Of a stretch of DNA of 64,000 bases, positions 1-7,949 are shown piece by piece (position 1 is the stretch's first letter; each line of letters starts with the position of its first letter). Source of the DNA: Solirubrobacteraceae bacterium (GTDB taxonomy: Bacteria > Actinomycetota > Thermoleophilia > Solirubrobacterales > Solirubrobacteraceae). The translations under genes were made by a program, and so were the position numbers. The stretch is taken from positions 1 through 64,000 of the forward strand of contig JADGPL010000002.1 in the NCBI GenBank assembly GCA_017882455.1, given 5' to 3'. The notes under the pieces are model-generated. The model made no database searches, was not told the origin of the DNA, and was given only the letters and a program-made list of their open reading frames with translations.

Positions 1-94
1 AGCCCAAACGCCTGCGCTTTAGCTCGTCGTCACCGACGCCCACCAAGAACTGTTGCACGATCCCATGCAACGCGCTCCGTGATTTGACATTCAT
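1..94 (-). CDS. Possible partial CDS running off the left edge
   Basis: A reading frame starts at an ATG that overlaps the stop of the upstream gene (ATGA) and stays open to the window edge. It gives about 31 residues beginning MNVKSRSALHGIVQQF. The ATGA overlap is the same coupling seen in many gene pairs of this window, which is the main reason to believe it. I recognise no family. The fragment is too short to exclude chance. Confidence 0.35.
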   Translation of the reverse strand, partial: MNVKSRSALHGIVQQFLVGVGDDELKRRRLG

Positions 95-828
95 CCGTAC
101 CTCTTGGCGGCGCGTGTCTTCTTGGCGGGGCGCGTCTGGGCGGTGTGTGTGCGGTTGACAGCGGCCTGCACACGCTTGGTGAGCCTCGCGACCCGGGCGC
201 TCTCGCTCGCCTTGGGGAGCTTTCCGGCGCTCACGGCGGCTGCGATCCGCTTGCCGTTGGCCGCGACGATCGCTTCCACGAGCCCGGCTTCTGACTTGCC
301 GGGGGTCGCAGCGGCTATCTGGGCCAGTGTCTCACCGGAGCGCAGCTTGGCCCTGACCGTGGCCGCGGTGAGGCCGAGGTAGCGAAGCGCGGCGGCCGAG
401 GCGCCGCGAGCACGGCCGTGGCGGGCGCCGGGGCCGAGCAGCGGCCGGTTGACCTCGGCGTTCACACTCTGAGCCAGGTTCGCGTCCGCCTGAGCGAGCT
501 TCGCCTTGCGGGCCGCGAGGAGCGCCGCGATCAGCCCGGCTTCGGACCTGCCGGGTGTCGCGTCGGCTATCTGGGCAAGCGTCTTGCCCGAACGCAGGTC
601 GCTGCGCAACTGCGAGACCGCGATCCCGAGGTAGTCGGCCGCGCTCACCAGCACGCCGCCGGCACCTGCTGTCCGACGCGCAGCCCGATGGGCGCCCGCG
701 CGGTGAGCGCTCCTGGCCTTGCCTGCCGTGCCCTGGCCGGTGGCCGACACGGCCGCGATCGCCCCACCGCTCAGGACCGCTGTCACGGCCACGCCGATTG
801 CGAGCCTGTGTTTGAGCGCCTTGGTCAT
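91..828 (-). CDS. Exported protein with two copies of an LGxxxxxLRxxLRSGxTLAQIA repeat
   Basis: The product has 245 residues if it starts at the ATG before TKALKHRLAIGVAVTAVLSG. The ORF track extends upstream, but this inner start puts a positively charged end and a hydrophobic segment at the N-terminus, as in a signal peptide or signal anchor. An Ala/Arg/His-rich stretch follows. Two homologous repeats of about 50 residues then occur, each with LRSGxTLAQIAxATPGxSEAGL and separated by about 40 residues. A basic tail ends the protein. Repeats of this style occur in exported actinobacterial proteins without known function. It lies 44 bases after the DUF6463-like gene on the same strand and may be co-transcribed with it. 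Confidence 0.75.
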   Translation of the reverse strand: MTKALKHRLAIGVAVTAVLSGGAIAAVSATGQGTAGKARSAHRAGAHRAARRTAGAGGVLVSAADYLGIAVSQLRSDLRSGKTLAQIADATPGRSEAGLIAALLAARKAKLAQADANLAQSVNAEVNRPLLGPGARHGRARGASAAALRYLGLTAATVRAKLRSGETLAQIAAATPGKSEAGLVEAIVAANGKRIAAAVSAGKLPKASESARVARLTKRVQAAVNRTHTAQTRPAKKTRAAKRYG

Positions 829-872
829 GTCCAGATGGTGGCAGAGACGGCTAAAGACCACATGGGTATCGA

Positions 873-1304
873 CTAAAGCGTCCCGCAAGGGGCGGAGTCC
901 CGGGCGTGAAGCTCGCGAGCGCGGCGCAGCAGCCAGCAACCGGCGGGAAGCGCCGCCAGGAATCCCGATCTCGGCATCACCGTGGTCCCGACGACGCCGA
1001 TCCCGAGCACGGTCCTACCGCCAACCCTCACAGCACGAGCATCTCCTGAGCGCAGCGCAGACTCCAACAGATAGCCGCTGAGCGCCATGAACGGGGCGGC
1101 CAGCAGGAACCAGAAGCCCGCGGCGCGGGGGCCGCGGTCGTGGTCGGTATCGAATATGCCATCGCCGACCGAGCGGACAACGCGCTCTTGAACGATCTCC
1201 CGGAGCGGCTCGCGATAGACAACCAGGCCCCAGATGGCGTGCCCACAGCCGAGCAGCATGGTTGCGTAGCCGGGCGAGAGGAAGCGACTTCTCGGGATTC
1301 TCAC
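873..1304 (-). CDS. DUF6463-like small membrane protein
   Basis: The protein has hydrophobic segments and a conserved-looking start of the first helix (MLLGCGHAIWGLVVYREPL), a middle hydrophobic segment (AAGFWFLLAAPFMALSGYLL) and a third near the C-terminus. This pattern resembles the DUF6463 family of predicted membrane proteins, function unknown. I place the start at the GTG giving VRIPRSRF. A GGTGG stretch precedes it, and a promoter-like TTGACA with TATACG overlaps the longer ATG offered by the ORF track (1370), so transcription would begin inside that longer version. The family assignment is from memory of the pattern. Confidence 0.65.
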   Translation of the reverse strand: MRIPRSRFLSPGYATMLLGCGHAIWGLVVYREPLREIVQERVVRSVGDGIFDTDHDRGPRAAGFWFLLAAPFMALSGYLLESALRSGDARAVRVGGRTVLGIGVVGTTVMPRSGFLAALPAGCWLLRRARELHARDSAPCGTL

Positions 1305-1349
1305 GGCCGATCCACCATAACCGACTCTCCGCCGCGCGATTCCACTCCC

Positions 1350-1380
1350 CGTATACGCTCGATAATCCATGTTATGTCAA
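1350..1380 (-). promoter_or_regulatory. Candidate sigma-70 type promoter for the DUF6463-like gene
   Basis: On the minus strand TTGACA (1380-1375) is followed 19 bases later by TATACG (1355-1350), or 18 bases later by GTATAC. The -35 box is a perfect consensus match and the region is AT-richer than its surroundings. It lies about 46 bases before the chosen GTG start. Confidence 0.45.
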
Positions 1381-1567
1381 CTAGACGGTAATCGGGGCCT
1401 CTCCGTTGGGCAACCAACCCACCGCAGGCGAGCGGTCGAGGTATGTCCCACCTTGCAGTGGTAGGCCGCCGAGGTTAGGCCTCCGAGCGTCTCGGGTCTT
1501 GACGCTCTAGGCGGCGAGCAGCCGTGATCTAGCATGAGCTGAACTCGATCCCACGAGGAGGCAAGCG

Positions 1568-1999
1568 ATGGCGAACAAGCTCTACACGGCCAAGGCACAC
1601 GTCACCGGCGGTCGCGCCGAGGGCCACGGCGTAAGCAGCGACGGCGCGCTCGAGGTCGACCTGCGCGTGCCCCCCGAGATGGGCGGGCCGGGCGGCGGCA
1701 CCAACCCCGAGCAGCTGTTCGCCGTGGGATACGCATCCTGCTTCGAGAGCGCGCTCGGCGTGGTGGCGCGCCGCGCCAAGGCCGAGAGCGGCGACGTCGC
1801 CATCGACTCCGAGGTCTCGCTCTCACCCGACGGCAAGGGCGGGTTCGTGCTCTCGGTCGCGCTCGACGTCACGCTTCCGAGCGTCGCCGGCGACGCCGCC
1901 GTCGAGCTCGTGCGAGCCGCACACGAGGTCTGCCCCTACTCGAACGCCACCCGCGGCAACATCGAGGTCGCGCTCACCGCCAACGGCGCGCCCGTCTAG
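1568..1999 (+). CDS. ohr: Organic hydroperoxide resistance protein (Ohr, OsmC/Ohr family)
   Basis: The product is a 143-residue thiol peroxidase that reduces organic hydroperoxides in the cytoplasm, normally regenerated by lipoylated proteins. The two redox Cys of the family are present, in GYASCFESAL and in HEVCPYSNATRGN. The expected N-terminal LYTAKAHVTGGRAEG is also present and the length matches the family. A strong GAGGAGG ribosome-binding site stands seven bases before the ATG. It stands alone on the plus strand, and no OhrR-type regulator is seen next to it. Confidence 0.95.
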   Translation: MANKLYTAKAHVTGGRAEGHGVSSDGALEVDLRVPPEMGGPGGGTNPEQLFAVGYASCFESALGVVARRAKAESGDVAIDSEVSLSPDGKGGFVLSVALDVTLPSVAGDAAVELVRAAHEVCPYSNATRGNIEVALTANGAPV

Positions 2000-2023
2000 C
2001 GTCGGCGTCCTGCGCTCTCCCGC

Positions 2024-2482
2024 TTAGCGACCGAGCGTGCGCACGAGCTCGTGCGCACGCGTGCTCAGGTGTCCGAGCAGCTCGCGCACCTGCTCCAGGC
2101 CCGCCCGCAGCTCGGGGTCCCCCACCTCCACCGGGAGCATCGAGTCCTGCAGCGTGGCCAGCGCGTGATCGGCGGCGGCGATCGCCTGCACGGCTGCTTC
2201 CACGAAGCCCTTGGCGCCTTTCGAGGGGGCGCCGGGCACGGCCGGCTCGAATGCGCGCGACGGGAGCCCGTGGCGGGCCGCGAACTCCTCATGGGTGCGC
2301 TGCGCGCGACCGTAGGCCATCTGCACCGGGCGAAACAGCTCCCGCTCCAGGCGGTCGGCGTTGGCTTCGTCCAACAGCTCGTAGGCCTCGGTGAGCGACG
2401 CCAGCGCCGCTCCCAGCGAGTCCGCCGCCTCGGCAACCGTGTCGAGCAACTGTTGCCTGGCGTCGGCTGTCGTATAGGGCAC
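2024..2482 (-). CDS. Uncharacterised helical protein
   Basis: The product is a 152-residue, acidic, Ala/Leu-rich protein predicted to be almost wholly alpha-helical, with heptad-like spacing (LLDTVAEAADSLGAALASL, and LRAGLEQVRELLGHL near the end). There is no signal peptide, membrane segment or recognisable catalytic motif. Third-position GC matches neighbouring real genes. It ends facing ohr, and the udg gene lies 41 bases upstream on the same strand, so the two may share a transcript. I do not recognise the family. Confidence 0.75.
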   Translation of the reverse strand: MPYTTADARQQLLDTVAEAADSLGAALASLTEAYELLDEANADRLERELFRPVQMAYGRAQRTHEEFAARHGLPSRAFEPAVPGAPSKGAKGFVEAAVQAIAAADHALATLQDSMLPVEVGDPELRAGLEQVRELLGHLSTRAHELVRTLGR

Positions 2483-2523
2483 AGGGCAAGGTTAGACGCC
2501 CGATCGCCCTCTCCTCTCCGGTT

Positions 2524-3255
2524 CTAGCCACTCGAATCGTGCGGGGCTCGCGGGAGCTCGGCGAGCGCCAGGGCGCGTTGCAGCAGCCCGTCGATCATCG
2601 ACTCGGTCAGCCTGCCCGTGAAGGTGTTCTGCTGGCTCGGGTGGTAGCAGCCGATCAGCGCGTAGCGCCCGCCCTCGAGCACGGCCCCGTGCGCAAAGCG
2701 CGGTCGCGGTCGCGGCAGCGCGCTCTCCCCACCCCCCACGGCCGCGATCAGGCGCAGCGCCGCATCCCAGGCGAACGCCCCGAGGCAGACGATCACCCGC
2801 ACCTCGCTCAGCAGGCCCAGCTCGCGCACGCTCCACGGCAGGCAGCGGTCGCGCTCCTGCGGCGCCGGACGGTTGGCCGGGGGGGCGCAGCGGACGGCTG
2901 CGGTGACCCAGACGTCGGTGAGGGCGAGCCCGTCACCGCGTGCCCGCGAGTGAGGCTGGCTGGCCAGTCCCGCTCGCCACAGCGCTCCGTAGAGGAAGTC
3001 GCCCGAGCGGTCCCCGGTGAACATGCGCCCGGTCCGGTTCGCGCCGTGCGCCGCCGGCGCGAGGCCGAGCAGCAGCAGGCGGGCATCCGGGTCGCCGAAG
3101 CCCGGGACCGGACGACCCCAGTACTCCTCGGAGATGAACGCGGCGCGCCGCTCGCGCGCGACCTGCTCACGCCAGGCCACCAAGCGTGGACAGGCTCTGC
3201 AGCCCGCCACCTCGGAGGCCAGGAGCTCCAGCTGATTGCCTCTACCCGATTGCAC
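2524..3255 (-). CDS. Type 5 uracil-DNA glycosylase (UdgB-like)
   Basis: The product is a 243-residue base-excision repair enzyme that removes uracil and other deaminated bases from DNA. The N-terminal CRACPRLV supplies two iron-sulfur ligands, and two further Cys follow, one in VRCAPPANRP and one in ERDRC or VIVCLG. GLAPAAHGANRTGRMFTGD is the family 5 motif 1 region, where the Asp of families 1 and 4 is replaced. HPSQQNTFTGRLT is the C-terminal DNA-contact motif. It starts at GTG (MQSGRGN), just upstream of a divergent small gene. The family call is firm; the UdgB subtype rests on motif memory. Confidence 0.9.
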   Translation of the reverse strand: MQSGRGNQLELLASEVAGCRACPRLVAWREQVARERRAAFISEEYWGRPVPGFGDPDARLLLLGLAPAAHGANRTGRMFTGDRSGDFLYGALWRAGLASQPHSRARGDGLALTDVWVTAAVRCAPPANRPAPQERDRCLPWSVRELGLLSEVRVIVCLGAFAWDAALRLIAAVGGGESALPRPRPRFAHGAVLEGGRYALIGCYHPSQQNTFTGRLTESMIDGLLQRALALAELPRAPHDSSG

Positions 3256-3287
3256 GGTGCAGTAGTACCATCGCCGGGGAGATGCCG

Positions 3288-3578
3288 ATGTGGGTCTGGA
3301 TCGTCATGCTGGCTGCTCTCATCAAGCTGCCCATCGCGGCTTTGATGCTGTGGATCCCATTCCACAACGACGAGGCGATGCGCGACCCGGAAGCCTCGGA
3401 CTCCTCCGAAGAGGACGGCGGATCGCGCGCGCTGCCCGCCGGCCCGCTGGATCCCCATCCCCGCACGCCAAGGACACCGAAACCCAGGCGCGGCCCCCAC
3501 GGCTCCCCTTCGCCCTCATCGCCGCCCCGCGTGCGCACCAGACGCCCCGCAGCGCGTCCCACTCACGTCTCCGGCTGA
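3288..3578 (+). CDS. Small single-pass membrane protein with Pro/Arg-rich tail
   Basis: I place the start at the second ATG (MWVWIVMLAAL) because GGGGAG sits six bases before it; the ATG at 3282 touches that site. The product of about 96 residues has one N-terminal transmembrane helix ending LMLWIPFHND. An acidic stretch (SDSSEEDGGSRALP) and a Pro/Arg-rich tail with PRRGPHG follow. I recall similar short proteins in related actinobacteria but know no function. It is divergent from udg, and the intergenic space is only about 30 bases. Confidence 0.6.
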   Translation: MWVWIVMLAALIKLPIAALMLWIPFHNDEAMRDPEASDSSEEDGGSRALPAGPLDPHPRTPRTPKPRRGPHGSPSPSSPPRVRTRRPAARPTHVSG

Positions 3579-3637
3579 CGTCTCCGGCTGAGGAGCGAGG
3601 AGCGAGGAGCGGCGACCGAGGAGCGGCGACCGGCTAA
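3566..3637 (+). repeat. Short tandem repeats at convergent gene ends
   Basis: Two copies of CGTCTCCGGCTGA are followed by runs of GAGGAGCG and two copies of GAGGAGCGGCGACCG. The block begins inside the stop region of the plus-strand gene and ends at the stop of the minus-strand gene. It shares GCGACCGAGGA with the 105-nt element beside recA and may be a decayed relative, but no outer stem can be drawn. Confidence 0.5.
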
Positions 3638-4092
3638 CGGTTGCGCTTGCGCTGTCGCCGCGCAGCCTTGGCTTTGGCGCGTCGCTTGCGCAACGCCACG
3701 GCGGGGTCGCGCGCCGAGCTGCCTTCCGCCATTTCGGCGTCGGTGGCCGGAGCGACCCGTCGGACGTCCCGGATGATCACGAACGTGATGCCGCCGAGCA
3801 GAACGGCGGCGGCAACGAACGCGATGACCAGGATCGAGGTCGATTTCGTGTTCGACGTTTCTGTCGAGGTGCTGCTCGTCGTCGGCGTGGTCGGAGTGGT
3901 CGTTTCTGGTTCAGCGGCCCCTTCGGTCAAGGGGCTGCCTTCGTTCAGCGAGGCTGCCATGGCCAGCGGTGCCGCGGCGCCGGTGAACGCGAATAGAAGC
4001 ATCAGGCACAGGACACACGCCAGGACACGTGAGGTGAGACGGGGAGCGCTCGACACGCGGCGAGCATACCTGCTGGCTCGCCACGCGCCCAA
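3634..4092 (-). CDS. Membrane protein with signal peptide, Thr-rich linker and basic tail
   Basis: The product has up to 152 residues. A hydrophobic signal-like segment (VLACVLCLMLLFAFTGAAAPLAMA) is followed by an extracytoplasmic Thr/Ser/Pro-rich linker (TTTPTTPTTSSTSTETSN). One transmembrane helix (ILVIAFVAAAVLLGGITFVII) then leads to a cytoplasmic basic tail ending RAKAKAARRQRKRNR. The start is uncertain, since an inner GTG at 4056 (VSSAPRLTSR) would also give a good signal peptide. The topology is clear and the function unknown. It is divergent from the next gene across about 50 bases. Confidence 0.75.
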   Translation of the reverse strand: MGAWRASRYARRVSSAPRLTSRVLACVLCLMLLFAFTGAAAPLAMAASLNEGSPLTEGAAEPETTTPTTPTTSSTSTETSNTKSTSILVIAFVAAAVLLGGITFVIIRDVRRVAPATDAEMAEGSSARDPAVALRKRRAKAKAARRQRKRNR

Positions 4093-4128
4093 TCGCGAAG
4101 GCTCCCGCGTAGGCGGTTGCGCAAACCA

Positions 4129-4134
4129 TAGAAT
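4129..4134 (+). promoter_or_regulatory. Candidate -10 box (TAGAAT) for a leaderless start
   Basis: TAGAAT lies eight bases before the ATG at 4143, so transcription would begin at or next to the start codon. No ribosome-binding site is present. A clear -35 box is not visible. Confidence 0.4.
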
Positions 4135-4142
4135 GCGAGCTC

Positions 4143-4745
4143 ATGGCTCCCAAACAACGCCAGGTACGCATCGAGCAGCGCGGCGGCCTCGAGGCCATCC
4201 AGGCCCTCGAGAAGCGCTCCGACGAGGAGCTCGAAGCCGAGACCAAATACAAGGCCGCGGCGATGGCGATCCTCGGCGCGCGCGCATCCGAGCGATTCGA
4301 CGCAGAGGCTGCGCGCGGCTACTTCCAGCGCGCCATCGCCGCCGCGCGTCCGCAGGAGCGGATGCAGATACGGCGTATGGCCGACGCGTCGCTCGCCCTC
4401 GCCGAACGCCGCGCCGGAGATCTCAAGAGCGCCGTCGAGCGCCTCGGACAGACGCCGCCGAGTGGGCGCCAGCTCTTCGCCCTGCGGGCCATGGGCCTGC
4501 TCGTCCCCCCCGCTTCCGCGGGAATCCTCGCGCGCATGCGCGGCATCCTTCTGATCATTGCCTTGATCATCGTGTTCATCGCCGTCGGACTCGGCCTCGT
4601 CGAGCTCGTCTCACTCCCCTTTGGGGGTGTCGGCCTCGCGCCCGGCATCCTGCTCGGGCTGTTCGTGGTCATCGCCGCGCTGGCCATCGCCGCGGCGATC
4701 GGGCGACGACGACGCAACAGGGCGCAAAGCGCCCCTGCAGCCTGA
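4143..4745 (+). CDS. Uncharacterised protein with helical N-domain and two C-terminal membrane helices
   Basis: The product has 200 residues. The first 125 are charged and helical, with a TPR-like character (ARGYFQRAIAAARPQERMQIRRMADASLALAERR). Two transmembrane segments follow (GILLIIALIIVFIAVGLGLVELV and PGILLGLFVVIAALAIAAAIG) and a basic end. No motif identifies a function. The ATG has no ribosome-binding site but a TAGAAT box eight bases upstream, suggesting a leaderless message. The lipid kinase begins 44 bases downstream. Confidence 0.75.
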   Translation: MAPKQRQVRIEQRGGLEAIQALEKRSDEELEAETKYKAAAMAILGARASERFDAEAARGYFQRAIAAARPQERMQIRRMADASLALAERRAGDLKSAVERLGQTPPSGRQLFALRAMGLLVPPASAGILARMRGILLIIALIIVFIAVGLGLVELVSLPFGGVGLAPGILLGLFVVIAALAIAAAIGRRRRNRAQSAPAA

Positions 4746-4777
4746 GTCCCACACGAGCCACCTGCCACGTCGGCCAC

Positions 4778-4783
4778 TAGGCT
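4778..4783 (+). promoter_or_regulatory. Candidate -10 box (TAGGCT) for a leaderless GTG start
   Basis: TAGGCT lies six bases before the GTG of the lipid kinase gene, and no Shine-Dalgarno sequence is present. The arrangement matches the TANNNT-N6 spacing seen at other starts in this window. Confidence 0.35.
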
Positions 4784-4789
4784 TGCCTC

Positions 4790-5761
4790 GTGCCCGATCC
4801 CGTCTGCCTGATCGTCAATCCAGCTGCCGGCGGCGGCAAGGCCGGGCGCATTGCGCCCGCAGTCGAGCAGGCATTGCTCGGGCACGGCCTGCGCGTGCGC
4901 CGTTGCGAAACGCTCCATCTCGAGCACGCGCGCGAGCTCGGATGCGAGGCCGCGAGGGCCGGAGAGACGGTCGTCGCGCTCAGCGGCGACGGCATGATCG
5001 GGGTCCTCGCCGACGCGCTGCAGGCGGTCCCCGGGGCGATCCTCGGCGTGCTTCCCGGCGGGCGCGGCAACGACCTCGCACGCGTGCTCGGGATCTCCGA
5101 TGACGCTGTGGCCGCCTGCGAGACCATCGCCCACGGCGTCCCGCGTCCGGTCGACCTCGGCGTGGCGGTCGACCCGAGCACGGGCGTGGTGGGCCGAGCA
5201 TTCGTGGGGATCGCCTCGGTCGGATTCGACAGTGAGGCCAATCGCATCGCAAACGAGGCCCCAGCCTGGCTCGGTGGAGGTGTCTACGCCTACGGCGCCC
5301 TGCGCGCGCTGCTCTCCTGGCGCCCAGCCCGTTTCGAGATCGAGCTGGACCCGCCCGGCGAACGCCACGCGTTCACCGGCTACACGATCGCCGCGGCCAA
5401 CTCCAGGGCCTACGGCGGCGGGATGCTGATGGCGCCCGACGCGCTGCTCGACGACGGGCTGCTCGAGGTGATCGTCGTCGAGGACGTCAGCCGCGCACGG
5501 TTCCTGGCCAACCTGCCCAAGGTCTTCCGCGGCACCCACGTGCAGCTGCCCTCCGTGCACGTGTTCCGAGCGGCCGAGGTCGCGATCGCCGCCAACCGTC
5601 CCTTCACAATGTACGCCGACGGCGACCCGCTCGGAGAGCTCCCGCTGCGCATCCGCGCCGTCGCCGGCGCCGTGAACATACTCGTCCCCGCCGACCGCCC
5701 CGACTCTCCGTTCGCCAAGGCGTACCGCCCCACGGCCTCCGCCGAGATCGGCGCGGACTGA
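4790..5761 (+). CDS. Diacylglycerol/sphingosine kinase family lipid kinase
   Basis: The product is a 323-residue protein of the DAGK catalytic family (YegS/DgkB-like), which phosphorylates a membrane diacylglycerol-type lipid. VNPAAGGGKAG is the N-terminal nucleotide-binding segment and LPGGRGNDLARVLG is the family GGRGND motif. The usual GGDGT is here SGDGM (residues 65-69), an unusual last position. The C-terminal half has the expected beta-sandwich pattern with YADGDPLGELPLRIR. Its TGA overlaps the ATG of murT by one base, so the two are translationally coupled. Lipid recycling next to lipid II amidation makes sense, but the substrate is not shown. Confidence 0.88.
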   Translation: MPDPVCLIVNPAAGGGKAGRIAPAVEQALLGHGLRVRRCETLHLEHARELGCEAARAGETVVALSGDGMIGVLADALQAVPGAILGVLPGGRGNDLARVLGISDDAVAACETIAHGVPRPVDLGVAVDPSTGVVGRAFVGIASVGFDSEANRIANEAPAWLGGGVYAYGALRALLSWRPARFEIELDPPGERHAFTGYTIAAANSRAYGGGMLMAPDALLDDGLLEVIVVEDVSRARFLANLPKVFRGTHVQLPSVHVFRAAEVAIAANRPFTMYADGDPLGELPLRIRAVAGAVNILVPADRPDSPFAKAYRPTASAEIGAD

Positions 5762-7170
5762 TGAGCGCCACACTGCAGGTCAAGCTCGCGCTCGCGCGGG
5801 CCGTGGGCGCGCTCTCGCGCCTGCGCGGCGGAGGCGCCACGAGCGTGCCCGGGAAGGTCCTGATGCGCCTGCAGCCGGACGCCATCGGCGCCCTCGGGGC
5901 GCGGCTGCGCATGGGCAGCGTGCTCGTATCGGCGACCAACGGCAAGACCACCACCGCCACCATGACCGCCGCGGTCCTCCAGCGGGCCGGCATCGAGCTC
6001 GTGCACAACCAGGCCGGGGCCAACATGGCCGGCGGGATCGCCACCACGCTGATCGGCGCCTCCCGCCCCCACGGGTCGATGGCCGGTGAGCTCGGCCTGT
6101 TCGAGGTCGACGAGCTGTGGCTCGCCTCGCTCGCGGCCCAACTGCGCCCTCGCGTCGTCCTGCTCGGCAACCTGTTTCGCGACCAGCTCGATCGCTACGG
6201 CGAGCTCGAGACGATCGCCGAGAGCTGGAAGCGGGTGATCGAGGATGGCGCCGCGCAGCTCGTGCTCAACGCCGACGATCCGCTCGTGGCCGATCTCGGT
6301 CGCGGGCGCTCCGACGTCGTGTACTTCGGTCTCGAGGACGACACGCTCGCCCTCCCCGGGATGGCCCATGCGGCCGACGCCAAGCACTGCCGTCGCTGCG
6401 GCGCGCCCTACGTCTTCGACGCCGTATATCTCGGCCACCTCGGCCACTATCACTGTCCGAGCTGCGGCCAGAGCAGGCCGGCTCCGACGGTCAGCGCCGG
6501 CGAGGTACGCCTAGAAGGGGTCCGCGCGGCGCGCTTCACGCTGAGCACGCCCGCCGGGCAGGCCGAGGTATCACTCGCCCTCCCGGGCCTCTACAACGTC
6601 TACAACGCGCTCGCAGCCGCCGCGCTCGCAACCGCCCTCGAGGTTCCGCTCGAGACGATCGCGGCGGGGCTCTCGAGCGCCAGAGCCGCATTCGGCCGCG
6701 CCGAGAGCGTCGGCCTCGCGATCCCCGCAACCGCAGGCGGCGCCGCGGCCGCCAGGCGCGAGTTGCGAATCATGCTCATCAAGAACCCCGCCGGCGCCAA
6801 CGAGGTCCTGCGCACGCTCGCCCTCGAGCCCGGCGAGCACGACCTGCTCGGGGTGCTCAACGACCAGATCGCGGACGGCCGCGACGTCTCCTGGATCTGG
6901 GACGCCGACTTCGAGCTGCTCGCCGACCGCGTCCGCCTCGCAACCTGCAGCGGCACTCGCGCCGCCGACCTCGCCGCCCGCTTGAAGTACGCCGGCCTCG
7001 ACCCCTCGCGGATCCACATCCAGAGCGATCTCGGCGCGGCGCTGCGCGAAGCCGCCGCGGAGCGCCCCGACGCCGATGCTCCGCTGTATGCGCTGCCAAC
7101 CTATACGGCAATGCTCTCGCTGAGGGAGCTGCTCGTCGCCCGCGGCGAGGCCAGCAGCGCATGGTCGTGA
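5761..7170 (+). CDS. murT: Lipid II isoglutaminyl synthase subunit MurT
   Basis: The product is a 469-residue Mur-ligase-fold subunit which, with GatD, amidates the D-glutamate of lipid II. VSATNGKTTT is the P-loop. HCRRCGAPYVF with HCPSCG forms the four-Cys zinc ribbon inserted in MurT proteins. The C-terminal part (MLIKNPAGANEVLRTL onward) is the DUF1727 region that contacts GatD. It is coupled to the lipid kinase upstream and overlaps the methyltransferase gene downstream by ten bases. Confidence 0.93.
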   Translation: MSATLQVKLALARAVGALSRLRGGGATSVPGKVLMRLQPDAIGALGARLRMGSVLVSATNGKTTTATMTAAVLQRAGIELVHNQAGANMAGGIATTLIGASRPHGSMAGELGLFEVDELWLASLAAQLRPRVVLLGNLFRDQLDRYGELETIAESWKRVIEDGAAQLVLNADDPLVADLGRGRSDVVYFGLEDDTLALPGMAHAADAKHCRRCGAPYVFDAVYLGHLGHYHCPSCGQSRPAPTVSAGEVRLEGVRAARFTLSTPAGQAEVSLALPGLYNVYNALAAAALATALEVPLETIAAGLSSARAAFGRAESVGLAIPATAGGAAAARRELRIMLIKNPAGANEVLRTLALEPGEHDLLGVLNDQIADGRDVSWIWDADFELLADRVRLATCSGTRAADLAARLKYAGLDPSRIHIQSDLGAALREAAAERPDADAPLYALPTYTAMLSLRELLVARGEASSAWS

Positions 7171-7949
7171 CCCCGAGCCGCGCCGGCGCGCACCACACGC
7201 TCCCGCCAGAGGTGGTCTGGCACGACCTCGAGTGCGGCGCCTACCGCGCAGACCTGCCGCTGTGGCGCGAGCTGGCCGAAGAGGCGCGTCTGGCGGACCC
7301 CGCGGCGAGGATCCTCGACATCGGCGCCGGAAGCGGGCGCGTGGCGCTCGAGCTCGCCCGGGCCGGGCACCACGTAACCGCGCTCGACAGCGCCGGCGCG
7401 CTGCTGGAAGCGCTGCGCCTGCGCGCGAGCGGGACACCGGTGGAGACCGTCGAAGCCGACGCTCGCAGCTTCGAGCTCCCCCATCGCGACTACGCCCTGT
7501 GCCTGGTGCCCATGCAGACGGTCCAGCTCCTCGGCGGCCCGGCCGGGCGCAGGGAGATGCTTCGCGCCGTGCGCGCCCACCTGCGTCCCGGAGGCCTGCT
7601 GGCCTGCGCAATCGTGACCGAGCTCGAGCCATTCGACGCCGAGCTCGAGGGTCACCGGCCATCCCCCGAGCGTGCCCACATTGAAGCGGCGCTCTACGAG
7701 AGCCGTGCGCTGAGTGTGCGGGTGGGCCGGCGCAGCATCCGCATCGAGCGCGAGCGCACCGCCACGCCGGACTCGGGCGGACAGGCTCCGGCGCCCACGC
7801 GTGAGCGCAATGTCATCGAGCTCGACCGCCTGAGCGCAGCCCGCCTGCATCGCGAGGGAGGCGAAGCGGGACTGCACGATGCCGGCACGCGCTCGGTGTC
7901 CTCGACCGAGGAGCACGTCGGCAGCACGGTGGTGATGCTCCGTGGCTGA
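7161..7949 (+). CDS. Class I SAM-dependent methyltransferase inserted between murT and gatD
   Basis: The product has about 262 residues from the ATG giving MVVTPSRAG, which overlaps the end of murT by ten bases. ILDIGAGSGRVALELARAGH is motif I, with the SAM-binding glycine loop. An acidic residue follows at the end of strand 2 (VTALDSAGALL), then VEADARSF and the post-motif LRPGGLLACAIV. The substrate is unknown. Its end overlaps gatD by eight bases, so all three are translated as a unit. A role in modifying a cell-wall precursor is an inference from position only. The ORF track merges it with an out-of-frame extension. Confidence 0.85.
   Translation: MVVTPSRAGAHHTLPPEVVWHDLECGAYRADLPLWRELAEEARLADPAARILDIGAGSGRVALELARAGHHVTALDSAGALLEALRLRASGTPVETVEADARSFELPHRDYALCLVPMQTVQLLGGPAGRREMLRAVRAHLRPGGLLACAIVTELEPFDAELEGHRPSPERAHIEAALYESRALSVRVGRRSIRIERERTATPDSGGQAPAPTRERNVIELDRLSAARLHREGGEAGLHDAGTRSVSSTEEHVGSTVVMLRG

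Noticed and set aside
3566-3637. Short direct repeats as a CRISPR array
   Set aside because: Repeats are only 8 to 15 bases, contiguous and without spacers; no cas gene is in the window.
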